Positions 1 to 12,674 of a DNA stretch of 28,090 bases are shown here, piece by piece; the first letter of the stretch is position 1, and each line of letters opens with the position of its first letter. The notes beneath the pieces were generated by a model that saw only the letters and a program-made list of their open reading frames with translations, was not told the DNA's origin and searched no databases. This stretch comes from Ichthyophthirius multifiliis (lineage: Eukaryota > Ciliophora > Oligohymenophorea > Hymenostomatida): NCBI RefSeq assembly GCF_000220395.1, contig NW_004087551.1:1-28090 (forward strand). The letters are read 5' to 3'. The position numbers were made by a program, and so were the translations under genes.

Positions 1-701
1 ATCTAATTCCAATATATTATATATATATATCTTTATATTTCTTTTAAGTATTTTTTTTTTAAATAATGAATCAAATAAATTAATATAATTTAAAAAATGT
101 TATATAAAAAATTTTTTGTAAATAAAAAAATCGAAATAATAAAAAAATATTGTTAAAATGAATATTTTGAGATAATTAAAATTTTAATGAATTTTGATTA
201 TTTATATAAAAATTATTTAAAGATAAAAAGATAAAAAAAGATAAAAAAAGATAAAAAAAGTAAATAAATATATAAATATATAAATATATATATTTTTTTA
301 TATATTGTTATATTTATATATTTTATTATATTTATTTATATTTGTATATTAAAAATTCTTTTTTATTTTTTTATTTTTTATATATTTAATATTTTAATTT
401 TATTTATGTTTAAAATATATTTAAATTTACATTTTTTTTTATAATTATATTTTTTTTTATAAAATTATTTTATATTAAATATTTATAAAAATTTTTATTT
501 ATATAAGTTTATTCTAAATACTTTTAGTTAATGTTTTTTTTTTAAATATAATTATTGTATATACAAATATAAAATAATTCATTTATAATAAATATTTTAT
601 TTAATATTTATTAAAAATTAAAAAATAAAAATTAATAAAAATAAACAAATTTAATTTATTTATTTAAAAAAAACAATAATATAAAATAAATTTAAATAAA
701 A
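1..701. other. AT-rich leader region with no gene
   Basis: This stretch is almost pure A and T with no reading frame that looks coding under either the standard or the ciliate code. It precedes the kinase start codon at 702 and presumably holds that gene's promoter and 5' leader, but no defined promoter element can be picked out. A short A-rich tandem repeat lies at 221-260. Confidence 0.6.
221..260. repeat. Short tandem repeat, unit ATAAAAAAAG
   Basis: Three identical 10-base units, ATAAAAAAAG, follow one variant unit head to tail (AGATAAAAAG at 221-230). It lies in non-coding DNA upstream of the kinase gene. It looks like a simple low-complexity expansion. Confidence 0.8.
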
Positions 702-3700
702 ATGAACGAAAAACCAGCAGCTGAATATGAATTATATACAAAATTAGACATATTAGGTGAAGGTTCATACGGAAAAGCATTTTTAGTTGAAAGTAAAGCA
801 GATTAAAAAAAGTGGGTTATTAAATAAATAGCAATGAATAGTCTTTCTCCAGAAGAATAAAAAGAAATAGTAAAAGAAGCTAAAATATTAGAAATTTTAT
901 GTCATCCAAATATAGTTAAATTCAAAGAAATATATAAAACAAAAAGTTAAAAGCTATGTATTGTAATGGAATATGCAAATGGTAATAAATAACCATAAAT
1001 AAATATTTATATATAGTTACTAATTTTTTTTTATTAACAAAAAGAATATATATAACAAATTTATTCATATATTATTTTAGATAAAAAAAACTTATTTTCT
1101 TTATATAAAATAGCTAAAAATATTATAATTATTTATATATAAAATAATAAATATATATATTTATTTATATATTTGTTTATATATTTATATATTAAATTAA
1201 AAAAAAAAGGAGGAGATTTATCAAAAACGATTTAAAATGCAAATGGAAAATTATTTTCCTAAAATTAAATTTTAGATTGGTTTACATAAATTTGTTTAGC
1301 CGTAAAACATGTACACGATAGGTTTTCATATTATAAAAATATACATATAATTATAATTTAAAAAAATCAGAAAAATATTGCATAGAGATATAAAAGGATA
1401 AAATATTTTTCTAACAAAAGAAAATATTTGCAAACTAGGAGATTTTGGAATAGCCCGTGTATTAAGTAAAACATGTGAAAAAGCTAAAACAGTAATAGGT
1501 ACTCCTTATTATTTATCTCCTGAAATAATCGAGAATCGTCCGTATTCATATAAAAGTGATATATGGTCTTTAGGAGTAGTTTTATATGAATTATGTGCTT
1601 TAAAGCCTCCTTTTACTGCTGAATCAATGCATTTTTTAGCTTTAAATATATTAAAAGGGCAATATAAGCCTATTCCGGGTATATATTCGAATGATTTAAA
1701 GAATTTAGTGAGTATAATGTTATAAACAAAGCCAGAAAAAAGGCCTAGTATTCAATAAATATTACAATAACCAATAATAAGAAACAGAATAAAGAATTTT
1801 TTAAGCGAAAGTATAAAGATGTATGAATTTTCACATACAATAATGCATAATTATGTAAAACATATAAAAATAAATTATTATTTTATTTTTAGAAATTTCT
1901 TGAAGGATAAGCCGGTGTTGAATTTTCTATTTAATAAAAAGAGACGAAAAAAGAATCTCCTTAAAGTCCCAAAAACAACCAAAATTTAAATAAAAATAAT
2001 AATGTGATAAATGATAAAAAAACACCAAAAAATTATAATAATAGAATTAATCTAAATAATAATTAAAAAATTCCATATAAGAATAATATATCTTAATAAA
2101 AAATACCTTCTTAATAATAAAAAATAAATAAAAATCCTTAAGAATACCCAAAACCACCTTTAATAAATCCTTCAGTTAATAATAATAATTAATTTTTTAA
2201 AAATTAAGAAAAAAATAACATATAGAAATAAATTATCAAGGAAAGGGTCATTTTTAGAGCATAATCAAAGGAAAAATAAGTTTCGGATCAAAATTTACTT
2301 TAAAAAAAAAAAATAATAGAATAAAAACCTCCTTAAAGGCCTTAAACAGCAGCAAATTAAAATGATTTTAAATCCAAAATTAATAAGTTTGAATATTAAG
2401 AGTAAAAAAATAAATTGAGTGAATAAAATTTAAGAAAAAGACCTCAAAGTGGAATCCCTTTACCACCTATAGAAAGAAAAAATAATATTCCAAACAGAAG
2501 AATAAGAAATAATTATATTTAAAAAAATATAACTCCGGATTATTAAAAGGTATATACAGAAGAAAATCGTATTATTGAAAGAGTCAGTTCTGTAAAAAGT
2601 GAATAAGATAGGAAAAGATAAATAATAAATAGAAACGATTCGAAAAAAAGATAATTAAAAGAAATAGAAAGTAATAAAAATCTATATAAAGAGGAAAAGA
2701 ATAAAGAAAAAGTAAATGAAAATAGAATTAATAAATTTTTAAATATATATATATATATATATATATAATTATATATATATATAATTATATATATATAATC
2801 AATATATTTTTTATTAAAATTTAAATAGAAAAGGCCATCTAGTATATTAGAAAATTAATAATCAAAACTTTCTTATTAGAATTATAAAATTAAATAAGAA
2901 ATAAAGTCGGAATGTTCAGAGTATAATTTTAGTTCTGAAAATTATTTTTAAGTTAAATAAAATTAAAAAAATAATTAAATTGAAAATGACGTAATTTTAT
3001 TAAAAAAAAAGTAAATATAATTTTATTTAATAATTTTTTTTTTTTAAAAAAAATAAATAAAAAATTAAATAAAGGATTATATTTATCAATAAATTATAAA
3101 TTAATAATAAAATAATGAATTAATTTAAAAAGATAAATAAAAGTCATTTCTCGATGAATACATAGAAATAAATTCTAAATAATATGACTCTTTATTTACA
3201 TAATAATAATACAATTCTAAATAATTAAAATAAAATTCTAAATAATAAAATTTAAATACTTAATAATAAAATATAAATTATAAATAAGAATAGAATTATA
3301 ATTCATAGGAAAAAATAATAAAAAGAAAATTGTTCTTAAAACAAAATCATTTCTTAAATAAATTTTGATTCAAAATAAATAATAAATAACAAATAAGAGA
3401 AAAATTAAAAATAAGAATTTTATATGAAAAATAGAGAAAAAATAAAAAAAGTGATTAGAAAATAAATATAGATAATATTAAATCAGAAAATAGTTATATA
3501 TAAAAATGTAATGAAAAGATTAAGAACAATCAAAGAAAAATAAAAACTGAATAAACATAATAGGATTTCTAAATAATAAATTTTGAAAATATTGATATTG
3601 CTGAAATGTTAAAAGAAATGTAAAATTTGGTAAAAACAATAAAATATAAACAGATAAAAAATATATAATAAAAAATAAATAAAAATATATGTATATATAA

Positions 3701-4296
3701 ATATATATATACCATTAAATATATATATATATATATATATTTATATTTATTTTATTATATATATATTTATTTTTATTTTTCTATATTTATTGTGTTTTTA
3801 TCATTTTAATTTTATTAAATCTTTTTTAAAAATATTAGATTTCAGATTGTTAAACTAGTATTCATTAAAATAATATTTATATTAATACTTAAGATACTAA
3901 ATAATATACTTTAGAATAGGATGATAATGATAAAATTTAAGATAATTTATATATTTAAATTTAAGATTTACAAATGCCTTTAATAGAATAATAATGTTTA
4001 AAATAAGTTGTTAATGAAAAAAATGAGTATAATAATTTAAAATATAAATTAATAAAATAATATGGAGAATCTATATTTTTAGAATCATATTAAATTATTC
4101 AAAACTAAGTATTTTATTTTATAAATATTTAATATATTTTTTAAAAAATTAAAATTAGAAAAAAAATATAAACTAATTAAAAAGTCTAAATTCTTAAGAT
4201 TTATAAATATAATATAAATAATTATTTCCTGATATAAATGATTTGTAATATATTAATTAGATTATTATATTAGTTAATATGGAACAAAAGAACTGA
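702..4296 (+). CDS. NIMA-related (NEK) serine/threonine protein kinase with long tail
   Basis: Read with TAA/TAG as Gln, the gene starts [20 protein letters not shown] and gives a full kinase domain: glycine loop GEGSYGKA, catalytic lysine in VIKQI, catalytic loop HRDIKGQN, DFG in [11 protein letters not shown], activation segment ending GTPYYLSPE, then [13 protein letters not shown]. The GDFGIARVL and YYLSPE wording is typical of NEK kinases, which in ciliates act at cilia and basal bodies. Introns fit at 982-1209, 1322-1370 and 1855-1892, each GT...AG and each restoring frame. After the kinase domain (about 280 residues) comes a Gln/Asn/Lys-rich tail with further probable introns near 2710-2826 and 3010-3080. 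An in-frame TGA at 3366-3368 is flanked by coding-like sequence, so either the gene ends there or short A-run errors or introns shift the frame. The last tail segment reads to a TGA at 4294. Kinase identity is firm; the 3' limit is not. Confidence 0.85.
2747..2800. repeat. (TA)n microsatellite inside a probable intron
   Basis: Alternating TA with a few interruptions lies within the probable GT...AG intron at about 2710-2826 of the kinase tail. Similar TA runs occur in other long introns of this window. Confidence 0.7.
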
Positions 4297-4473
4297 AATT
4301 ATATTAATAAAAATAATTAAAATAATATATATAAAAATTTAAAAATAATGAATATAATATATATATATATATATATATAAATAAATTATTTATTTTTTAT
4401 TATTTCTGTTAATTTTAATAATAAATATAATTAAAATTAACATCTATTTATATTTTAATATAAATGAAATAAA

Positions 4474-5038
4474 GTTAAATATTCTAATAAATAATTATAC
4501 CAATTTCTCCAAGTTTAAAAGTTTAAAACAATCTTTAAATACGTCTTTTAATAGTTCAATTTAAATGTTTTTTTTATTAAAATTTATGCTTATTAATTAT
4601 ATAAAATTAAATATAAAATAGTGAAAATAAATCAACTTCTACACTATAAACTTTAATATAAAATGAAAATGCAAATAAAACTTTAAATAAGCAATAAAGA
4701 TCTTCTATTGTTTTTTAAAATAATACTATTTTTTAATAATAAAAAACATTATTTTAACAATTTTCATCTAATAATATTTTATATAAGCAGCATAATTTGA
4801 GATATAAAATAATTGAAGATCCTATAAAAAAGCCCCTAGAAAAATCAAAATTAAAAGATTTAATAATTAAATAAGCTGCATAGAAAATAAAAAGGCAAGT
4901 GGAAGTTTATAATTTACAAGAATTTATATAAATATAATAATCTAATATAAATAAAATGAAGGAAACTTTAGAATCTGAAAACTAAAATTATGAATTAAAA
5001 TAATAATTTGTACTTTTATATAATATGTTTTTTTAAAA

Positions 5039-5097
<59 letters not shown>

Positions 5098-6347
5098 GGA
5101 TTTAGAGTCATAAAGTGATAACATAAATTAAACTTGTGTCAAATATAAAATAGAAATTGATGAAATGATATAAAAATAAAAAGAAATTGATAAAAAAAAC
5201 GAAGAATTAATAAAAAATTTAAAAGAAAAAACACAATAAGAAGAACAAAAAAATTTAAAATTAAGAAAAATGTTAGAATAAGCTAATAATAAATTAGATA
5301 TGGAAGAGAAAATAAAGAATTTTTATAAAAGAAAGATCAATAATAATGAGGAAAATTAAAATATACTTTAAGAAATTATTCATAATAAAGATTAATTAGA
5401 AGAAAATCTTAATTAAATTAAAAAAGAAAGATATGAAATTTTTTCATAATTATAAAATGATAAATAAATACTCGATTTTTAAAATAAAATTGAAGCTTTA
5501 ATAAAATTAAACTTAAAAGAAAATTTTTAAAATGAATATATTCTTAAAGATAATATAATTTAAATAGATATTTAAAAAATATAGGATAAAAATCTAAAAC
5601 TAAAATAAGATTATGAAAATTATAAAGTAATTAATTAAAAAATATTGTTTTAGTATTTTAAAACTTTTTCATATTATTTATATTATTGATATAATAAATA
5701 AAAAAAAAATTTATAAAAATATAAATATATAAAATATTAATCAAATTTTTATATTAAATAATATTCTTTAGAAAAATATATTTTTAATAGTAATAGTAAT
5801 ATGTAACAAAATAATTTGAAGAAGAATTGCTTAGTTAGACTAATAATATATAATAAATAAAGGAAAAATTAAAAAATTAATTATAGGAAGCATATAATGA
5901 AGAACAATAAATATAAAATAAAATAAACTAATATAATTAAGATATAAGTAAAAAACTTGAAGAATATAATAAAAAAAAGAAAATATATAAAAAGAAATTA
6001 ATAAAATATAAATAAAAACTTAATAAATATAAAAAGAAAAAAATTATAATATTAATAAAACAAAAATATAGGAATTATAAAATTTATATGAAAGTATGTA
6101 AAAATATAAATAATAATAAGTGGAATAAATTATAAATTAGAATAAATAAAAAATTATGGAAATATTAAAAAAATAATAATAAGTAAATAATTAAAAAATC
6201 GAAAATATAATTATTAGAAATAAATAACTAATTTAAAAATAAAAAAGTAATTTTGATAAAATTTTAAATAATAATATTGAATTTAAATATAAATAAAAAG
6301 ACATAATAGATATAATAACTAAATTATATTAGGAATAAATTTTTTGA
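4474..6347 (+). CDS. Coiled-coil protein, or C-terminal coil of the upstream kinase
   Basis: From about 4474 the frame reads into a Ser/Asn-rich stretch (NNYTNFSKFKSLKQSL), then a GT...AG intron near 4567-4621, then a basic segment (PIKKPLEKSKLKDLI). From about 5100 there is a long Glu/Lys/Gln/Asn helix-prone region with heptad-like spacing, for example KEIDKKNEELIKNLKEKTQQ and QEAYNEEQQIQNKINQ. It ends at a TGA at 6345-6347. A long (TA)n tract fills the intron at about 5013-5098. No enzymatic motif is visible, so a structural or scaffold role is the most that can be inferred. No good in-frame ATG lies at the left end. An exon junction with the kinase tail (donor about 4274, acceptor about 4473) is possible, which would make one very long NEK protein. 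One frame change near 5971 coincides with an A8 run; a 32-base GT...AG segment at 5948-5979 would also restore frame. Confidence 0.65.
5041..5098. repeat. (TA)n microsatellite in intron
   Basis: About 55 bases of nearly perfect alternating TA form most of an intron that starts with GT at about 5013 and ends with AG at 5098. On the opposite strand it encodes a Tyr/Ile repeat, which is an artefact. Confidence 0.85.
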
Positions 6348-6374
6348 AAAATAAAAAATAAAAAAAAATATAAT

Positions 6375-6406
<32 letters not shown>

Positions 6407-6434
6407 ATATTTATATATTTATATATATTTATTT

Positions 6435-7670
6435 TCAAATAGTTCTATTTCCATTATTATCTAATTTATTAAACTTATTAGATTAAATTATATTTTATTC
6501 TTCATCATTCCTATTTAAACTTCTATTTAAACTATTTCTTTTAATTTCATTCATTATTTAATTTCTTTACATTATATCTTTTTCGTTTATATCTAAATCT
6601 ATCTTATTGTCCTATTCTTCGTTATTTTTTAAAAAATTGAACATATTTTACTCATTAGAATTTCGTATATGATTTTACAATACATTAACAGTATTTTCCA
6701 ATAATTATTAATTTAAGCTAACCCTTCAGGTCTCATTATTTCGTATTTATCTTCTTTAAAAAGTTCTTTTGCAATTTTAATTCTTTCGTAATTTGTTTTG
6801 TAATCTTTAATAAGTAAAGGTTTAACATAATTACTATTAATTTTCTTAATAAAAGAAACAAATCTTTATTTACTATTTTATTAACGAGATTAATCATTTA
6901 GCAATTATCCGTTTAAATCAGCATTTTATTCGTTTTATTCGTTTTCTTCTTATATTTTTTTCTATTTTTAATGAGAATCTCCTCCTTCATGATCATGATG
7001 TCCTTTTCCTAAAAGCAAGTCTATGAAAATTGGTCCTGTAAATCCAAAAAATAATGTGGTTAAAATAACTATTGCAAGCATCGTATTATCTAATATAGCA
7101 TCCGCTTAAAAATCTTTATCATCATCAAACTCAAGTCCATTTGTAATTTATTGACTTAAAATATATCCTAATATTCCCCTGCTCATCCCTGTAATTTAAA
7201 TAACTGTTAATTCTTTTAAATTATATTTAAATTTCCCTTTATTAAAAATTAGACTTAAAATAATAGAAATCACAAAAACTGAAATAAACCTACCTAACAA
7301 TATAAAGAGGAAAATAAATCCAATAAAGCTAAAACTCCAAGCCTTATCTTCGTAATAAGAAAAAACAGTAAAACCTAAATAAATAAAAAGAAAGCTCTCA
7401 GATGCACTTGAAATGGTTAAAAAAATAGCATTAGAAGTTAATTAAGCTTTTTCAGATAAATTATAAAATGCATAATGGCCAGAAATTAAACCACAAAAAA
7501 GTAAAGATATCACACCTGAATAATGTAATGACTCTACAAAGGTATATGAGCAATAACTACATATGAAAACTATTATAGCTTAATTTACTACTGTATATTT
7601 TAAAAATCAAACCATTTTAAACTTAATGTACATAGTAATCCAAAAAAAAAGCCAGATAAAATACTATATT

Positions 7671-7715
<45 letters not shown>

Positions 7716-8687
7716 TATATACATTTATGATTAAATATTTTTTTTTTTTATAATTTATTTTTATTTTTAGGAAATATTTTTATTAAAAATCTTTATAAAA
7801 TATAATAAAAAATTATAAAGAAATATATAAAATACTATTATTTTATTGAATAAGATTTTATTTAAATAAATAATTATTTATAAAATATATTTTACCTGAC
7901 AATAAAGCTTATAACCATGTTTTTTAATAAATATAATCCAACATTCTGATTTGGAGAATCATCTTACTAATCTAATAATTTTTCTACACTATCGAAGAGA
8001 ATTAAAGTGGATGCATCATTTATAATTCCTTCTCCGAAAATAACACTAAATATAGAAGGAAAAGTATGATGATTTACCATAGTTGAAGCCATAAAGCTAT
8101 CTTTTGAACACAAAGCTGCTGAAAACAATAAAATGTTTTTAAAACTAAGATTAATAGTATCTCCTTTATTTATATCTATTATAGAATTTTTAGATTTACT
8201 ATAATATATATAAATATATATAAATAAATATATACATATATATATATATATAAATATTTATATATATCATTTTTTTTATTATTAATTTATTTATTTATAT
8301 TACTATATAAATTCTACTTTTATCATATTTTTACTATTTATTTAATTTGTTAAAAAATCAATTGTAATAAATGTTATTATAGTACCTAAAAATCCAAATA
8401 TTAATATTTATATAAAACTTTTAAAAAAATGTCTCTTTTTTAAAGTATATCCTTCAGCAAATACTATTACTGGTAAAAAACCATATATAAATATATTTTT
8501 TTCAAGAGATATTTTATAGTTAAAAAAAAATAAGCTAATGCAGACAGGGTTATTCCAAATAATATTGCAGTACTGTTTTCGTGAAAATATCGGTATTTTT
8601 ATAACTTAAATAACTAGATATTATTTATTATATGAAAAGAATCAAACAAGTAAAAAATAAGCCAAATCCAAAATGATCAGCAGACAT
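6435..8687 (-). CDS. Na+/H+ exchanger, CPA1 (NHE) family
   Basis: A multi-pass membrane antiporter exchanging Na+ (or K+) for H+. The start is MSADHFGFGLFFTCLIL at 8687. In order: HENSTAILFGITLSALAYF, then GFLPVIVFAEGYTLKKRHFF (the family's PPIIFEAGY region). Next is SKDSFMASTMVNHHTFPSIF followed by FGEGIINDAS, carrying the Asn-Asp pair typical of electroneutral CPA1 exchangers. Then come VESLHYSGVISLLFCGLISG, FLFIYLGFTVFSYY and LKELTVIQITGMSRGILGYI, and FFGFTGPIFIDLLLGKGHHD leading to a His/Asp/Glu-rich end of the membrane domain. A roughly 180-residue cytoplasmic tail ends at the TGA at 6435-6437. Introns lie about 7660-7900 and 8205-8310 and are TA-rich. The frame slips at about four places, three of them T runs (8522-8530, near 7600 and near 8615) where one more T would restore the conserved protein. 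This suggests sequence errors rather than a dead gene. Confidence 0.9.
7675..7712. repeat. (TA)n microsatellite in exchanger intron
   Basis: Perfect alternating TA within the non-coding gap between two conserved exons of the Na+/H+ exchanger. Confidence 0.75.
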
Positions 8688-9688
8688 TTTTATTAAATTT
8701 TATTGATTATTAATTTTTTTATAAAAGAAATTAAATATTTTTTAATATATTTTAAAAATATTTTATATTATTATAGATAAAATTAATAATAAAATAATAT
8801 TAATGTGTTGAAATTAATTTAAAAAAAAAATATATGTATATAAAATATTTATAATTTAATATATATTTTGATATAATTTTATATTAATATAATATAATTA
8901 ATTTTTTAATTAAAATAATAATAAAGTACAAATTTAATATAAAAAAAAAAAAATAATTAATTAATAAAAATAATTAACTAATTAGTTTATAATTATATAT
9001 ATTTAATAAATATCTTAATATTTAAATAAAATTTAATAAATATTATATAAAATAAAAAATATTTAGATTTTTTAATATAAATATTAATTTATTTTTATAA
9101 ATATATATATATATATATATTTTTAATATTAATAAATTTCTTTTCATATTTATAATAAATTAAATTATTATTTTTTTATTTATTTTATTATTTAATTTAT
9201 AGAAAGATTATTAAAATTTTTATTAATATATATAATTATTATATATAAAATTATTAAATGTTAATACATATTATATTATAAAATAAAATATAATTTTGTT
9301 TTTATATAAAAACATCAATTATATATTATTATTATGTTTATTAATTTATAATAATTATATTATTTATTATTTAATATATCTTAATATATTTTTTATTTTT
9401 AAAAAAAAAATATATATTATTTTAAATTATTATTAATATTCTTATCATATTTTTATTTTTATTTTTTTACTATTTTTTATTTTTCAAAATATATAAAAAA
9501 AGAAAATAAAAATATATTCATAAATCAAAATTATTTGATTACTACTTATTTTTATATAAAAATAATAAATAAAATTAAATCAAAGTTAAAAATTACACCA
9601 AATATAAAAAATAGATAAAATAATAATTATTTATAAAATAAAAGGTAACAAATATATCATTTTTTAATTTTTTATAAATTTTTAAAAC
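8688..9688. other. AT-rich intergenic region between divergent genes
   Basis: About 1 kb of A and T with poly-A, poly-T and short TA runs (for example 9100-9120). No frame reads as protein under the ciliate code. It separates the exchanger (reading left) from the next gene (reading right), so it should contain both promoters, but no specific element is recognisable. Confidence 0.6.
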
Positions 9689-10750
9689 ATGAAATTTTAT
9701 ATTAAATACTAATTTTCCTATAAATTTTATTAACCTTCCAAAACTATTAACATCCTATTATTCTCTTGAGTTATTTAATCTAAAACATTTTTTATGCTTT
9801 AATATACAATTTAGTCTTTGTTTTAGTCAAAAATATTTATATAAATAAATATTAAGCCTTTAAGATTTTATATATTATCCCTAATTTTTTTTATGTAAAA
9901 GAAGATTTATAATAATTATAAAAATGACTAATTATCTGATTTATATTTATATGGAAATAAAATTTGCATTTTAGAATATAGAGCTATTAGTTTTTTTCTT
10001 ATTTGGTAAATAGACCTAATATATATGTGAATAAAATGTTTGACTTATCTTACTATTGGAGTTTATAAATAATAAATTAAGTAAGTTTGTGCTTAATATT
10101 ATTTACCATATTTATTTATTTTAAGCAATTAAAATATCGATTTTACTTGTAGAAAATAATCCAATCTGTGGTTTGGTATATATAAAAGAAAAATAAAGTT
10201 TTTATAGTATCTAATCTTTTCTTCTTATTAGAATTCAAAATTTGCATATAAAAATTCAAGTATAGAATATATTACAAAAAATTCTGATCAACTATTAATT
10301 GGGCCTAATGATGAAGTTTAACTACATCAAAATACTTTAGAATAAAAGTGCAATGCAAAACTTATACATATGCAGCTAAATATAAAAGCAATTCTGCTGC
10401 ATATGCTGTTACAAAATCTTTTGATGGTATGTAAAATTATGATTATTTAAAATTAATCCTATTATTTTAGAGTATGTATTGCTTTTTCCTTACGGGGAAA
10501 CTTTCAATATAATAATTATAAAGTTTGTGGATAAAAATCTAATTATTTATTTTATAAAAAGAAATCGTGGATGATTTGATTGAAGTTAATTTTGTGGAAA
10601 ATTTAAATTAGGAATCTATATACCTACATATTATAGAAAAATTTAATAAAAATTTAATTATATTTATAAATAAATATGAATGTTTATTAATTATTTATAA
10701 TAATAATAAATTAAGTATACTTAAAATAAATTTATAAATTTTGTCTATTA
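9689..10750 (+). CDS. Unrecognised multi-exon protein gene
   Basis: Coding character is visible in pieces. The clearest exon runs from about 10231: NSKFAYKNSSIEYITKNSDQ, then LLIGPNDEVQLHQNTLEQ, then KYKSNSAAYAVTKSFD. A GT...AG intron (about 10425-10471) is followed by EYVLLFPYGETFNIIII, IVDDLIEVNFVENLNQ and LLIIYNNNKLSILKINLQ. Short alternating hydrophobic stretches such as the last one resemble beta-propeller blades, but no repeat motif is clear enough to name. Upstream segments at 9900-10170 (YLYGNKICILEYRAI, then QLKYRFYLQKIIQS) look like further short exons. The ATG at 9689 is the nearest start but its frame closes early, so the true 5' end is uncertain. The frame slips near 10350 and 10560 at A runs. 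No function is assigned. Confidence 0.5.
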
Positions 10751-10984
10751 TTTAAAAATATTAAAATAAGTATTAATATAATTGTAATATAATAAATCAT
10801 TTTTAATTAATATATATATATATATATATGTACATATATTTAAATTTAAAAGAAAATATAAAAATAAAAACTAATAAGTTAATTGAATAAAAATATATTA
10901 CAAATATAAAATATATATATCAATTTTATATTTTTTTAATAAAATAATAAAACAAAAGCATAAATTATAGTCTTTTATATATAT

Positions 10985-12207
10985 TCATTCATCAATAATC
11001 CATTTAATTCTTTTCCCATCTTCCCATATTCCTTCTTTTTTTTCACCTCCTTATAATATAATACATCCTTTAAATAATAAAAAAATTAAAAATAAATAAA
11101 ATAACCTCTCCCATGTTATTTCCCATTTCTCCATTCGCCCTCATATTTTTTTCCGTTTCCCCATTCGAAAATCCCAAATCCATGTTTTTTGTCATCTAAA
11201 TAATCCCCTAAATATCTTTTTTTATCTACCCAAATAGTTTCACCTCTATAAAAAGCCAAATAAAAAGATAAAAAGAAAAAAATTATTACTTCCCATTCAT
11301 TTTATTATTCTTCCAATATCCTTTATAAATTTTTCCATCCTACCAATAATATTCTCCATATCCTGAAATTTCATTATCTAAGAAATCCCCTACATGCTTA
11401 CTTTTATCTGCAAAATACAAAGTCCCTTTACCATTTTTTTTCCCATTCGAATAATTCCCTTCATATTTTGCATTATCTGGCCAAGTCTCAACCCCGTATC
11501 CATTTTAAAGGTCATTTTTCCATTGTCCTTAATATTGAGCCCCTCCACTATGTAAATAAGTCCCTTCTCCATTCGCCATATCATTTTCCCATTATCCTTG
11601 ATATATATCACCATCTACATGAATTAGTTTTCCATACCCATGGGCTTTATCTTCTTTCCATTCTCCATTATAAAAACTACCGTCAGGCCATATATGTTTA
11701 CCTTTACCTTCTCTCATCCCGTTTTTCCATTCACCTTCATACTAACCACCGTTTTTCATATGAATTATTTATAATTTAAATATTTTGTTTTAGCCTAATG
11801 TATTTTATACAAATTCTACTTCTTCGTCTACTGGTTAATTATCCTCATGAATGCATCTTTTTAATTACCCGCTTACTATTTATATATATATTTATAATTT
11901 TTTTTTTTCACATATATATAATTTTTATTTATTTACCTGTCTATTATTAATTTTAAGTTTTTTAAAATTCGGCTTTTGGAGAATCGTATTAATCATATTT
12001 TTATTCTTGTTTATCCTTATTTTTTTATGTTTGATTATCATTAACTGAATTATTGTTTTGATATGTATTATTATTGTTTGTTTTGTTTTTTATTTATGCT
12101 TCACTTTCTTTTGGATTTGTTAATGCTTCTTTTACGTTTTAGATTGTTATATATTCTTGCTCGATTTTATCTTTATTCGGATCACATACACATTTACAAT
12201 TTCCCAT
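10985..12207 (-). CDS. MORN-repeat protein with N-terminal MGNCKC signal
   Basis: The start is [14 protein letters not shown] at 12207. Gly2 followed by closely spaced cysteines is a classic N-myristoylation plus palmitoylation signal, suggesting attachment to the plasma membrane or alveolar membrane. Residues up to about 150 are Asn/Gln-rich. From [19 protein letters not shown] onward there are nine consecutive MORN repeats of about 23 residues and a partial tenth, for example [37 protein letters not shown] and [20 protein letters not shown]. The protein ends [13 protein letters not shown] then TGA. Introns are at 11068-11105 (38 bp), about 11244-11287 (44 bp) and 11876-11936 (61 bp). Removing them leaves an uninterrupted frame of about 359 residues with no frame slips. 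MORN repeats form extended beta-sheet surfaces that bind lipids or partner proteins. The exact role is unknown. Confidence 0.9.
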
Positions 12208-12674
12208 TTATTTTATATTTTACGAATTATTAAAAAAATATTTGTGGTTTAGTTTTTATGGTATTATTGATTTCTTTTTTTAAAAAAATATTTACCTAGT
12301 TTTTTTTTATTTTTTATTATTATAAAAAAGTAATTTTTTAATTGAAACCATTTTTTGTTTTTTATAATTACTAATTTCTTTGGAGTACTTTTATTTTATT
12401 TATTAATTTTTGACAAAAATATTATATTATTATTATTTATTTCTCATTTAATATTTAAATTATTAATTAAAAATATAATATGATAACTTTTTTATTAATA
12501 TAACAACTAAAAAAATAAAAAATATTATATCTTTATTTTTATAAATAAAATGAATATTTTTTTTTTATTTTTTTAGTAGTTTTTATTTAAAAAATTAATA
12601 TATGAAAAATAAAAAATATATAAATTTTTTCATAAAAATAAAAATAATAATATATAAAATTTCTTTTTAATAAT
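12208..12674. other. AT-rich gap between two leftward genes
   Basis: About 470 bases of T- and A-rich sequence between the helicase stop and the MORN gene start. No protein or RNA gene is visible. It should contain the helicase 3' end and the MORN gene promoter. Confidence 0.6.

Noticed and set aside
3366-3368. In-frame TGA in the kinase tail as a possible selenocysteine codon
   Set aside because: No SECIS-like element was seen, the surrounding protein is low complexity, and A-run errors or splicing explain it more simply.
4942-5124. Minus-strand open frame giving a Tyr/Ile repeat protein
   Set aside because: It is the reverse reading of a (TA)n intron tract in the coiled-coil gene.
5971-5978. 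Programmed +1 frameshift as in Euplotes
   Set aside because: Euplotes-type shifting uses AAA-TAA/TAG, but here TAA and TAG are sense codons, and a short intron or homopolymer error fits.
11390-11779. Open frames on both strands across 11390-11779 under the standard code
   Set aside because: Both are out-of-frame shadows of the MORN-repeat gene, whose correct frame shows regular MORN units through the same bases.
11851-12048. Plus-strand hydrophobic open frame that looks like a membrane peptide
   Set aside because: It is antisense to the Asn/Gln-rich N-terminal exon and first intron of the MORN gene; Leu/Ile/Phe arise from the reverse of Asn/Lys codons.
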